Translations under genes and position numbers: made by a program | Source of the DNA: Eremophila alpestris peregrina | Lineage: Eukaryota; Chordata; Aves; Passeriformes; Alaudidae | Length of the DNA: 64,000 bases | Assembly: GCA_009792885.1 (NCBI GenBank) | Contig: WMCF01000012.1 | Span: 16,257,492 to 16,321,491, forward strand | Direction of reading: 5' to 3' | In this document: in pieces, positions 53,881 through 64,000 of the stretch | Numbering within the stretch: position 1 is the stretch's first letter | How the letters are laid out: the number at the start of each line of letters is the position of its first letter | The notes under the pieces: generated by a model | Seen by the model: only the letters and a program-made list of their open reading frames with translations | What the model was told of the DNA's origin: nothing | The model's database searches: none

Positions 53881-55985
53881 TTGTGTGTGTCACTGCCTGC
53901 TGCACACTTACAGTCTGGGCATGGGCTCTGGCTGTCAGGAGGGGCATAGGAAGGAAAGGCATTCCATTCTCTCTTTCAGTATCAGGCCTTTCCATTGGAC
54001 ACATGCATTCCAGAGTTTCTTCAGCACTGACACCCAGGGTGCATGGTCAGTGCCTTTGACCTGAGGATGGGCCAGGTCCTGATGACCTGGGCAGAAAAGG
54101 TCCAAGGGGACCTGTCAGGACCCCCTAGCCCTTGACAGCAGCAGGTCCTCCCCCCTCTCAGCTAGCATATATCCCTCAGATTGCTATGCACACCTGGACT
54201 CCCACTGCACCCTAAATCTCCCCCAGCCCTGCTGTCACCCCACAACTTTACTCCTGCCAGCACTGGGTCCCAAAGTCATGTGGGTCATCCCCCCAGCTTC
54301 TGCACCATGCAGAGCAGACTCCTGTACCATGAAACTGGGCTCCTTTTTGCTTCCCACATGATGAACCTCTGCTCCCAGGGTTCACCCAGAGAGCCCAGCA
54401 TTTTTTTGCTAAGACCTGCTTTGAGGTCTGAAAGGAAGCCAGGAGCAACTTTGCTGAGCAGCAGCTCAAAAATACCTGCAAGCAGCAGGAGAGGAGGGCA
54501 GTGCTGCTGCTTAGGTGTCATGAGACAAGCAGGACTGGCTGCACCTTGGTGCTGGTTTAGAGCTGCCCCTGGCCTGGCTCTGCACCTCAAGACAGATGAG
54601 GAGCCTGGACCAGCAGTGTCCCCAGAGAGCAGGAGCCCCCATGATGAGTATCTCTGGACACCCAGTGTGTCCTCTTCCTGCTTAACATGACCCTGACAGA
54701 GCTCATAGGCCCATGTCCCCATCAGGGTCCTACAGCTGACCCTCCAGGACCAGACCACCAAGCAGGGCCACCCAGTCACAGCTCCAGTACTGTCCTATAC
54801 TGTCCCAATGTCCCATTCACATTGCTGTGTGCTTCCAACCTTGCAGGATTCATGGGCTTTGTGTTCTATGGCCAGTTCCTTGTTGGCACAGGCTATCTGA
54901 TAGCCACCAACCTGGATTTGCTTGACTTTAGCCAGATGACCCCAAAGAAGACCTCAGCAGCTGCAAGTTCCGTAACAGCAATCCCAGATCTAGCCTCTGA
55001 CACCTTTACCACCTCTCTGTGCCTCCCCTGCATCCAAGGCTACCCCTGCAGAAAGCACCCAGGGAACTGCTCAGCGTCTGTGTCCGCAATGCAGGCAGCT
55101 GGAAATCCCCTTTCTTGCCTCAGGGCTGACTCAGCACCCTGAGGGTCTGTTGGCCAGCACATGATCCCCTTCCTCATTTGGGCCAGCCAGCGCATGCAGG
55201 GAGAGCAGCCTCGCTCCATGGAGTTTGTAAACAGCCCTGACCCCACTGCCCCCCCTGAGAGCTTAATGAAAGCAACTCATGTACAGGCCCTGGCAGCTCT
55301 GTGCTGCTCCCAGGCAGGACAGGGAGTTACGACGCTTCAGTTGTGGATTTTTGTCAGCAGTTTTGAGACACTGCACATGTGCAGATCATTTGCCCACATG
55401 GATGGAACAAACTTCAGAGTGGTGTTCTTTGCAGTGAAGGCTGGAGTCACAAGTAGTGACTCCTTTTGAGTAGTCTCCTTTTGAGCTGCTGAGAGGTAAA
55501 GAGGTGGCTCTTGAGGTTCATAGTGGACTTGGAGGCCCAGTATCTGAGTCTAAGTTTAGAATCTTGGGAGTTCTTCCTTGTGAGTGATCCACAGAAACTC
55601 ATGGCCAGGTTGTCCCAGGCTATGGGTCCCACCCTACAACCTCTCCCTCACCTTCATCCTCCCATGAGCCAGGATCAGCAGATTCCAGGCTGAGATGGTG
55701 TGATCTCCTCTCCGAAAACCCGCTTGGGTCTCTGCAAGCAATGCACAAGGAACCCCAAACAGCGCTGCCTCCCCAAGACGTGTCATCATCTGGAGTGCCC
55801 ACTCCCCCCACCCCTCAGGCTGAGCTGATAGGTCTCACTGCTGGGGGCAACCTGTGTCCTCCTGAAGGTCTGGTGAAGGCTGTGGTGAATGCAGGAGGCA
55901 GCCTGCAGGGCAGTGTCCCAGCACAGGTAACCCGCAGACCCTTCACAGGGATGTGCTGAAATGATAAGTCTGGGTAGCAGGGAGC
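53881..55985. other. Intergenic DNA before the RUSC2 3' end
   Basis: Open frames on the plus strand (for example 54687-55142) have no start context, splice sites or family signature that I can support. I see no RNA gene. Confidence 0.4.
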
Positions 55986-56000
55986 TCAATCAGCACCTTT

Positions 56001-56006
56001 TTTATT
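56001..56006 (-). terminator. RUSC2: Probable poly(A) signal of RUSC2
   Basis: TTTATT on the plus strand is AATAAA for RUSC2, about 1.4 kb past its stop. The plus strand also has AATAAA several times at 56028-56040, so the area could end transcripts in both directions. The interval 56007-57420 is read as the RUSC2 3' UTR. Confidence 0.6.
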
Positions 56007-57420
56007 AATATGCATCATAAATAAAGAAATAAATAAAGGCGAGACACCTCATTCTAACAGGGAAATACAAATTAAATATGGTGCAACATCCGCTAAGCGA
56101 TGTACAAGCAGGAGGTAACCTAGCAAGACCAGGGCCCCTTGCCATGGTGAAGCCAGCCCAGGCACGATGCTGTGAACAGCGTCAAGCCGGCCATGGCACC
56201 AAATGCTGGCATGGCCTTTCATTAACACTGTTCCCCACCTGACAGGCAGGTGAAGATCCCCACTACAGCAGGCGGCATGAACATGGCAAGGAAGGGATTG
56301 ACTGGCATTGCCTCTACCAAGGACCCCAGGACCTCCAGTATCCCCTTGTGTTTGTGCACAACACTTATCCCCCCCACCCCACGGCACTGCTCAGCAAGAC
56401 CAGAAACCCTGTGCCAAAGGGAGCACCACCCCTCCCTCCCCAGGCTCCCCAGCTCCCTCTAGGAGCACCCCCAATCTACTTGCTGGGAGCACTGCCCCCA
56501 AATCCCTAGCCCAGTCAGGGACCCTGCCCTCATTCCCTCCCCTCCAGCACCCCTCCACTGAGCATCCCAGGGCTTCCCAGGCACTGGTTCCCTGCTCAGT
56601 GTGGAGGGCACAGGGCCTCCCCCCAAAGCACCCATCTCTGCACACGGTGGTACTACCCATCCTGGACCTACATAACACTGAACAACCCCGTGCCTTCCTC
56701 ACAACCCCACACACCCCTTTGCTCCACACTCACACACATACCCAGTCCCCCTCCCCTGGCTGTGGCCATGCACAGCCCCAGCCTGCAGTGTGACACTGCC
56801 AGGCCACTTGTCCTGGTACAACCCACCAGGAACCACTACAGCACTCTAGGACAGGGATGCTCCAGTGTGAGGGAGCCACCTTGCAGTGCCCCCAGTAAAC
56901 ACAACCCATCAGCCCAGCCCTGCAGGGACCCTGCCAACGCAGGGTGCTGCCACTGCTGCGGCTGAGGATGCTGAGGATGCTGGAAGCTGCAGACTGCACT
57001 GCCACCCCCAGGGAGAGGACAGCCAGCATCCTGCACCCTCCAGCATCCAGCAGCTGGACAGTGGGGCAGCACTGCCCTGGCAGGGACTACTTGGGTTCCT
57101 GTAATGTACAAGTCCATGGCCTGTGGGTGCTGGAGACAGTGTGGGGCGGAGGGGGGGGTCAGGCGGTCCCTGGTGTGGCTGCATGCATGGTGACGCCTGG
57201 CAATACGAGGTGCAGCTCGCAGAAGACCCCGGGGGGGGCTAAGTTGGCCTTTGGCAGCTGCACAAGGAGGAGCAAGAAGGAACCACCTATGGTTACTGTA
57301 TTTTGTAATGACAGGAAAGGTAAGAAACTAGCAAGAAGCTGTGTTTGTTCCTCTGGCAGGTTAGTCTACCCCAGAGGAGCCTCAGCAGCCCAGGGAACTG
57401 TGCTTGGCCTCCTAAACGTG

Positions 57421-60400
57421 TCAATAGTCCTCATCCTCAGGGTGGGTGACGTACATTATGGGCACCAGTCCCTTCTCGGAGCCAAGGCTGCACTGCAGCC
57501 AGTCACCATCCACCTTGGAGATGACCTGCAGAATATCCCCTTTGTTGAAGCTCAGTTGTCCTGCCTCAGTGGCAATGTGATGGCAAAGAGCTTTCACCTC
57601 ACTGCAGGCAGAAGGAAAGTAGGGTTAGCTCACCTCAGGACACTCACCACACCCAGGGACCACCACAGGCCCAGAGGAGAGAGGAAAACACCCTCTGTTT
57701 CACTCCCCAGCAAGGCTCCCAGCTCCCCCCGCCAGCTCCCCATCACCTGCAGATTGTGGAGCTTTGGTGGATGGATGCACAAGCTGCATCACTGCCCCAA
57801 ACCATTCTCTGGTGCATGACTATGAAGGGGGCCAGGCAAACTGCAACAGATGCCAGCCTCAACCTAACACATTCCAGCACCTGCAGAATTGTCCACCTGG
57901 TGTCACTCACCAGGTAGGGTGAGGAGATATTCCCCGGGCTGGTCGTGCCCCAGCAGGTGCTTCAGGTGGTTCTGGATGGGGAGGGTCTGGCTCTGGGGCT
58001 GCTTCACGCCACATGCTAGCCCCAACTGTCTGGGCCACCAGCTGGAACACGGACTTATCCAAGCTCAGCCAGCCAGAGGGCAACCTGCAAGGAGAAGACA
58101 GAAGCAGTCAGTGGCAGGAAAGTGCACCCAGGGAAACAGCAGCTGCTCTCATGGCAAGGTCACGCCTTAGATGTTTGGCTTCATGCACAAAGTGCACTTC
58201 TAGGCAGTGCTCCAGATGTAACACCACAGCCTGGACTGGGAAAGACATTTCCAGTGGTCATTTTCAGGAGCAGTAAGGGTGTATAGAGGGAGAAGCAGTG
58301 CAGAGCTGGGGGCAACTTCATGCCTCCCCCTCACCCACTGTAAGCAACAGGGATGGCTCCACGTTCTGTTCCGAACATGTGGTTTTGGGAGGGATGAGGT
58401 GATGACTTGGGGCCATGTAGCAGGGCTTAGATGCCAAGGCAGTGGTAAAGCTCATGCAGAAGAGGAAAGCCTATGAAATGGGTATGAGAGAAATTAAGGC
58501 AGGCTGGCAGGACTGAGCAGGGTTACAGACCCTTGATGTACCACCATGGTGTAGCCCAGTTCTTGGCCTGCCTTCCACCAGTACTGCCATACTCCAAGGT
58601 AACCAGCCCTTCTCAGCCCCAAACCACCCCTGCCCTTACCTGTTTGGTTGCCTGGGCTCTTTTTGTACCTTCCTGGACCCAAACAAGTGTCCCCACTTGA
58701 TGGGTTGGCTGCCCTCTGGTGCATTGGTACTGCTATCCTCTTGGGTGGCTGCTGCTGCTGCTGCTGCTGCTGCTCCCACTCTTTGCTGAGCCTCCTTCTC
58801 CTTGCTGCGCTTTAGCTCTGTAAGCACAGAGTCTGGGGGGCTGCCCATCCAGAAGGGCCAGCTCCGTTCCTTCACCTCTTCACCAACCACTACCTGCTGG
58901 GGCTTATCCAAGGGCTCTTCCACGGCTTCAGGACTTGGCTTGCTGGCTGCCTTGGGCCTCTCCTCCAAGGTGCCCTCAGCAATGGGGCAAGCCTCTGCAC
59001 CCTCCACCACCCCTTCTCGGGGAGGTGGTGCCTTGTGGGTCTCCAGTGCCCTGGGTGCAAAAGCCGCCTTCTTCTTCTCAGAGCGGATAAACTTTGAGCC
59101 TTCGGCTGAGCTCTCAATGTAAATCTGAGAGGTCTGCATGAGCTGGTACCACCACCCTGCCTGCTTGTCCTTCTTCCCCTCCCACGTGCTCTCTCGCATC
59201 TTGCTCTGCTCTTCCTCCCTGTCACCTTCTCCGCAGGAGGCCCCCACTCCCTTGACTCTCTTCTCACTCACAGCTTGCTGTGGGCTGTGCCCTGGTGAGA
59301 TGTCACCATCTCTGGCACTCCCTTGGCATGTTTCAGGGGCAGTGCTGCAGCCATCGGGATCCTCACTGCTGCCCCGGGTCCGCATCAGCTGCAGGGTGGA
59401 GTGCACGGAAAGCAGCAGGTCCTGCTTCACACGCAGCAGCTCCTTCTGCTGCTGCTGCTCCTTGCCCATCTGCATCAGGTGGTGCTCGAAGAGCAGGTCT
59501 AGGTTGAAGGGCAGCAGGGAAAGAGGCTGGAGCAGGAGCAGGAGCTCCTCAAAAAGAGGCTGGCACACACTGTGAGACAGGCACAAGAAGCCCACTGGCT
59601 GGTAGTGTGCCAGGATGATGTCTGTAGGGAAACAGACATTAATTAGAGGAGACGCTCCTGCCACCATTGCCAAGCCACCATGAAGCTGCTGAAGCTACAA
59701 GGAAAGGAGATGGACACCAGTTTTTGGTCACAGTGTGAGGCTCAGGCCTAGGTCAGGGAGCACCAGATGCTCTGTGACCTCTCAACAAACCAGCCCAGAC
59801 AGAACTTTCCACTTGTACCGGCAGCCAGGACTTGCCTGGCAGACTATCAACCCAGATGACATGGAAGCAGGATGGGAATAAACAACACGAATGGGTTGGC
59901 ACATGTGAAAATCCTATTCTGCCACTTCTGGAAAAGAACAAGGAGCTGCAGATATGGCCAGTACCAGTCCCCTGCAGACAGAGGTGTCAGGGACAGCTCA
60001 ATACAGTTTCCAGAGACCTGTCAGGGCTAAACTGTGGGTCTTAGCAGAGAATGAACAAGCATTTCTATCTGCAGCACTAATTGTTCATTTGATTTGACTG
60101 CATCTGCACTACCCCTCTGCTTTATTGTCAGATCTCAGTACCAGGGTTACAGCTGGAAATAGGATTTGTGGCCCAAGTCCAGTGAGATACCAGATCTACA
60201 CCACAGACAGGACTTGCATTTTACCTCCAGCCCCTCCACTTAGCTCTCATCAAGCTGACGGCTCCAGCTTTTGCTCACACTTCCAGCTCTTAATGATTGC
60301 TTCAAATAGGTGGTTGTCTTCTGCTTCAGAAAGCCAGGATAAGCTTAGATTCTATTCTATTCTATTCTATTCTATTCTATTCTATTCTATTCTATTCTAT

Positions 60401-63400
60401 TCTATTCTATTCTATTCTATTCTATTCTATTCTATTCTATTCCATTCCATTCCATTCCATGCCATTCCATTCCATTCTGCTATAAAACAGATAAATCTAG
60501 TAAAATATGCTTTTTGTATGTCAGGTTTTCCTTTCCATTGCTTCCTATTTTGTGTGCCTGAAAAACTTCAGGTAAGTGTGCACATCTTCAGGCATTACAA
60601 AACTCTCAGGCACTGTGCAGGGAACATAGAAATTTGGGGAGACTTAGATCTGATCTCCTGCAGATAGCCTGAGGGATCTGCACTGATAGCCTTGGGTACT
60701 GGCTGCAGGTGGGAAGGAGAATGGAAGTCCAGGTTCAGGTGGAAGGAGCTGCATGGTGCTTGGACTTCCACTTGGGATTTCCCGGCTACATTGAGACTGT
60801 GTATAGCTTAGTCCTTCACCTCAGGGCAGAGAAGAGCAGCCCAAGCTGAGAGAGCAACAAGAGCAACTCATTTCCATCCCATGCTCTATTTGTGTGCAAT
60901 CTGGCTCCCACTGCAGCCCATAGCCTTCAGGCTCTTACCTTCATGGTTGTAAAGGTGGTTGAACCAGAACTCCAAGGACCGGATACTGCAGGAATGGAAA
61001 ATTAGCAGGGTAAGAAAGAAACACTGAAAATCTATTCACCCCATTCATCCTCACTGTTCTGCCACAAGAAGCGTGGCTGGAAAAGGGTATTTTCAAACCA
61101 TGGTCTTGTGAGCCTCAGGGAAAGGACAGTGGCTTAGTCCCATCAGCACACCCTGATCACAGACACCCAGCCTGTCACTGAACATCTACAGAGCTTTACA
61201 TGTGCAACTGTAACCCTGAACAACCACATTTAGAGCAAGATTCCTCACTGCTCTGCTCCTATGTCCTTGATAGAGCTTTGTTTTGCAGAGAAGAGGATGC
61301 TGTGGAAGAGGCAAATGATCTACCAAACTAAGAATAGTGCTGGTGGCTCAGCCCAAATTATGCCAGTATCCTGTGCCAGTGGGAGAGAGCTGGGTCATGC
61401 TATGTGGGGAGAGCAGGGCAGAGCTTGCTCCTGCCTGGAGGAGTTCCACAATATCTGGACATCTTGGGAACTCTGTTGCCCCTGCCAAAGCTCTTCCTGA
61501 CCACCAGAGAGGAGCAGGGAAACACCATCCTAGCACTGCTTATCCCTTCACCCACAAAAACATATTGCTGCCTTCCTCTGGTGAACACAGCAGAGTGTGC
61601 ACACTCCTTATCCAAACCAGAAGGGTCAGTCTGGAGTCCTAGACCAGGGCAATTTCTCCTTCAGAGCCTTATGCCTTGGGATCCACTGTAGCTCCTGGAA
61701 ACAGTGATTTAAAGAGGAACTTCCAAGAGTAATTCATGCATACATTATGTCTAACCTCATATGAAGCTGGACAGACAGAGTTTTCTCACCTGATGTTTTG
61801 GGTTTAAAACAGACTGACCCTGTTCTTCAGTTGGCTACAGCCACTCATTGTCAGTCCTGACCTGGAAGGAGTTCCCTGAGGCTTACAGCTTCTACCTTCC
61901 CTTGCCTACTTCTGAGAAGTGGCTTCCCAGATTCTTAAGATTTTTTCACGGTCAACTGTGCCTGCCTGCAGTCAAGGACCAACAGCTGCTGCCAGCCCTG
62001 GACAGGGACATGCAGCCACCCCAGGGGTCCTGCTTACTTGAGGAGGCCGAAGATGAAAGCGTTGAACCTCATGGTGTGGTTGGTGAGCTCTGTGTACTGG
62101 CTGATCTTGCTGTAGAGGCTGTGCAGCAACTTTGTAGAGGGGCCTATGGAGAGAAGCAAATTGTTGAGATTAGTTGTGGTGAGCAAAGCCAAAACTGCAC
62201 TGTAGGAATGGACCCCAAAACCAAGCAGATGTTTTCCATATAAAGGAAAGAGTTTCAGTTTCACCGTAGGACTTAAAAGGAAAAAGCCCTAGAAATTTCT
62301 TTTCTCTCCTAGCAGCCATTGGCTCAAGGCCAAGACAGAAACACTGATAGGTCTCTTTACCTGTCCCTCAGAAATGTAGCCATTCTCTATTGGGCAGTTT
62401 GTAAAAAAGCCCACTTAGTTAATTCATTACTTAAGGGAGAGCACGAAGTTTCTGGGTGGTTTCGGGGGTGTTGCAGCAAGGTACAATGCTTGCATGTACC
62501 TGTACATGATTTCTATTTTGTTCTTCATTGTTTATTATTTTAGCAGTTTATTAAACCTTTTGCTTTACAAAACACACCCAAGGAGCCATCTCACAAATTA
62601 TTCTAAGCCATTCTGAGAAGTGCTGGAAACCCTCAGGACTTACTACAGCTTTCATGTGGCTTACTCTACTCTGGCCACATGTAAGATTGTATTACTGCAC
62701 CACAGGATGGAGCATCAAGGCAAGAAAGGCGCTGTCTGGGGTGTCCATGTCTGTGTGTGCATTCCCTCTCCACCATGCCAGTGTGAGCTCACTCCACACC
62801 AACACTCAGCCTACACACAGGAGATGGGCTGTGATCCATCCCAGACCACCCTCCAAAACTCTGGGAGAGTTTCATTACCACAAGGATGTGCCTCCCACAC
62901 TTCAGTGACAGTCACAGCCATTGGATCAAAATCAGCACGTAAAGAGAATATCGTGGTGTGTGCTTATAATCTGGGGAGTCTGCAATCACAGAGATAACTG
63001 CAGAGCTGAGAATTTACCATAGTCAGGCTATGAGGCTCCCCAGTATGATGCAATGTGGAATTAATTCTGTTGGGCTTTTTTAACCCCTTTTTTAATTGGT
63101 CTAGCCTGTTATGGGAGAATTTTCAAATGTCAGGGGGAATGACAATAAATACTTGGGCAGAATGGCGCACTGTCCCTTCTTGCAAGAGATGGTCAGTGTG
63201 CACCCTCTTCCATGCAGGAAAATGTGTTTTGCACTCCCATCCTCAGAGCCAACCTTCCCCAGCACCTCCCAACCACAACTACCACAGGCACTGCTGCACA
63301 ACATCCATACCTAGCTGGGTGGATGCCTCTACCACGCTCCAGGGGATGTTCCTCCTCTGGCCAATGATCATGTCCAGGACGTAAGCCTTGAGCCCATCAC

Positions 63401-63485
63401 TGAGAATGTCCCGGACAGCTGGGCACAGGTATTTCAGGATGAGATGCCCCACATTGGGGCTCACAGAGCTGTTCCCAAGTTTGGC
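57421..63485 (-). CDS. RUSC2: RUSC2, RUN and SH3 domain protein (3' exons; N-terminus beyond window)
   Basis: Six exons in phase encode the last 554 aa: 63311-63485, 62038-62143, 60939-60985, 58640-59621, 57911-58084, 57421-57601. RUSC2 is a cytoplasmic scaffold of the trafficking machinery; family work links its RUN domain to small GTPases. The first three exons and the start of the fourth give the RUN domain (ILKYLCPAVRDILSDGLKAY, IIGQRRNIPWSVVEASTQLG, HTMRFNAFIFGLLN, SLEFWFNHLYNHEDIILAHY). The long exon holds RVKGVGAS, AGWWYQLMQ, PPREGVVEGAEACP, WPFWMGSPPDSVL and IKWGHLFGSRK, all of which I associate with RUSC2 and not RUSC1. The last exon is the SH3 (VKALCHHIATEAGQLSFNKG ... DGDWLQCSLG ... 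GLVPIMYV). The C-terminus EDEDY differs from the mammalian end that I remember. The large first coding exon must lie right of the window. Confidence 0.94.
58749..58772 (-). repeat. RUSC2: Trinucleotide run coding poly-alanine in RUSC2
   Basis: GCTGCT repeats on the plus strand are GCA codons in RUSC2 and write about nine Ala in a row in the disordered region between the WPFWMG motif and the IKWGHLFG motif. Such runs change length easily. Confidence 0.85.
59622..60938 (-). other. RUSC2 intron holding the ATTCT microsatellite
   Basis: No exon is seen between the coding exons 60939-60985 and 58640-59621; the phases of those two exons join directly (phase 1). The main feature is the pentanucleotide repeat at about 60350. 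Confidence 0.7.
60349..60478. repeat. ATTCT pentanucleotide microsatellite with ATTCC tail
   Basis: About 18 uninterrupted ATTCT units from 60349 are followed by about eight ATTCC-type units with one GCC change. It lies in a RUSC2 intron and is expected to be highly length-variable. Confidence 0.95.
60986..62037 (-). other. RUSC2 intron
   Basis: I see no exon or recognisable repeat; the flanking exons join in phase 2. The next intron, 62144-63310, is likewise without a feature that I can support. Confidence 0.6.
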
Positions 63486-64000
63486 CTAATGGACAGCAGG
63501 CAACAGGGAGAGTGTTGGTAACTGTTTTCAAGGTACAGATGCATGGAAACAGTTCAGCCCCACTTGCCTACTGCAGACAGACAGCAAGCAACATCCAAGC
63601 TTGAACATGCATGGTCTTTGCTTTCACGCCTGATGCTTCATATACCAGTTCTGGATTGCTCTCTGCAAGCTCTTCCCCAGGCTGGGAATAGGCAATAACT
63701 TGAAAAAAAGAATATCCTAGCTTGCAAAGAGGATATCCCAATTAGAAAGGATGCCTGGTTCTCCAAAAAGGCATAACAAGGCTCTCCTGGTGGAGGAAAA
63801 GCTGGGGATATTCCTGCTGCTGTAGATTTTCTTGTAGCTAATTTTGGAGCAGGAAGCACCAAGCCACATAGAATTACTGAGCACTGAGAGGTTAAGGAAC
63901 ACTTATCTCAGTGACATGTAAAGCTCTAACTCCTAGGGATTACTATAAATAAACAGATGAGGGCAAGAGGGATGGCCAGAGCTCAGGCTGAGGTGAAGAG
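63486..64000 (-). other. RUSC2 intron running off the window
   Basis: No RUN-domain exon preceding AKLGNSSVSPNVGH is visible before the edge, so the upstream RUSC2 exons lie outside the window. Confidence 0.6.

Noticed and set aside
54687..55142. 151-codon open frame on the plus strand between gene C and RUSC2
   Set aside because: It has no family signature, no supporting splice sites and no repeat of its pattern elsewhere; length is within chance expectation for this composition.
56308..57819. Proline-rich open frames on the plus strand (up to 291 codons)
   Set aside because: They overlap the RUSC2 3' UTR and SH3 exon on the opposite strand and look like shadows.

Overview
The window is vertebrate nuclear DNA, most likely from a bird and probably a songbird. 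It has long introns with GT-AG splice sites, CR1 LINE fragments in both orientations, and an LTR that starts TGTCCTGGTTT, a common start of passerine ERV LTRs. There are no bacterial-style operons. Genes were assembled by hand from exon-length open frames, splice sites and exon phase. Every exon chain reported here closes in frame.

Layout. Positions 1-5.6 kb hold no gene that I can recognise, only short repeats and a CR1 scrap. Gene A (+, 5688-14854) and gene B (+, 17455-23497) are tandem single-pass receptors with complement-control-protein-like (CCP/sushi-like) and fibronectin-III (FN3) ectodomains and short tails. Gene C (-, 49767 to 25715, 29 exons, about 1313 aa) converges on gene B. It has the same kind of ectodomain (four CCP-like modules, three FN3 modules), one membrane span and two tandem tyrosine-phosphatase domains. 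D1 has every catalytic motif. D2 is degenerate. A gene-poor stretch with three CR1 pieces, one of them inside gene C intron 1, leads to RUSC2 (-, from beyond the right edge to 57421), where the RUN-domain exons, a long disordered exon and the C-terminal SH3 are present. RUSC2 is Z-linked in the birds I know of, so the window is probably Z-derived (inference).

How the genes relate. A, B and C are paralogues. They share the signal-peptide exon with its phase-1 junction, the FN3 exon lengths (291 and 98 bases are identical in all three), and a GAGGAAG element about 135 bases upstream of each ATG. The FN3 half of B (19762-23078) and of C (36313-38836) is an inverted repeat that is almost identical over more than 1 kb, which points to very recent duplication or continuing gene conversion. 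A second, more diverged inverted block links A (7890-9212) and C (41605-42285). The result looks like a paired-receptor cluster: one receptor phosphatase (C) and two phosphatase-less relatives (A with a tyrosine-bearing tail, B with an almost tail-less end) that may share ligands. This cluster is the main candidate for an undescribed system in the window.

Transposon activity touches the genes directly. A 634-base solo LTR sits 13 bases before the splice acceptor of gene A exon 2. A 406-base solo LTR with a perfect 6-base target duplication sits 44 bases inside gene C intron 28.
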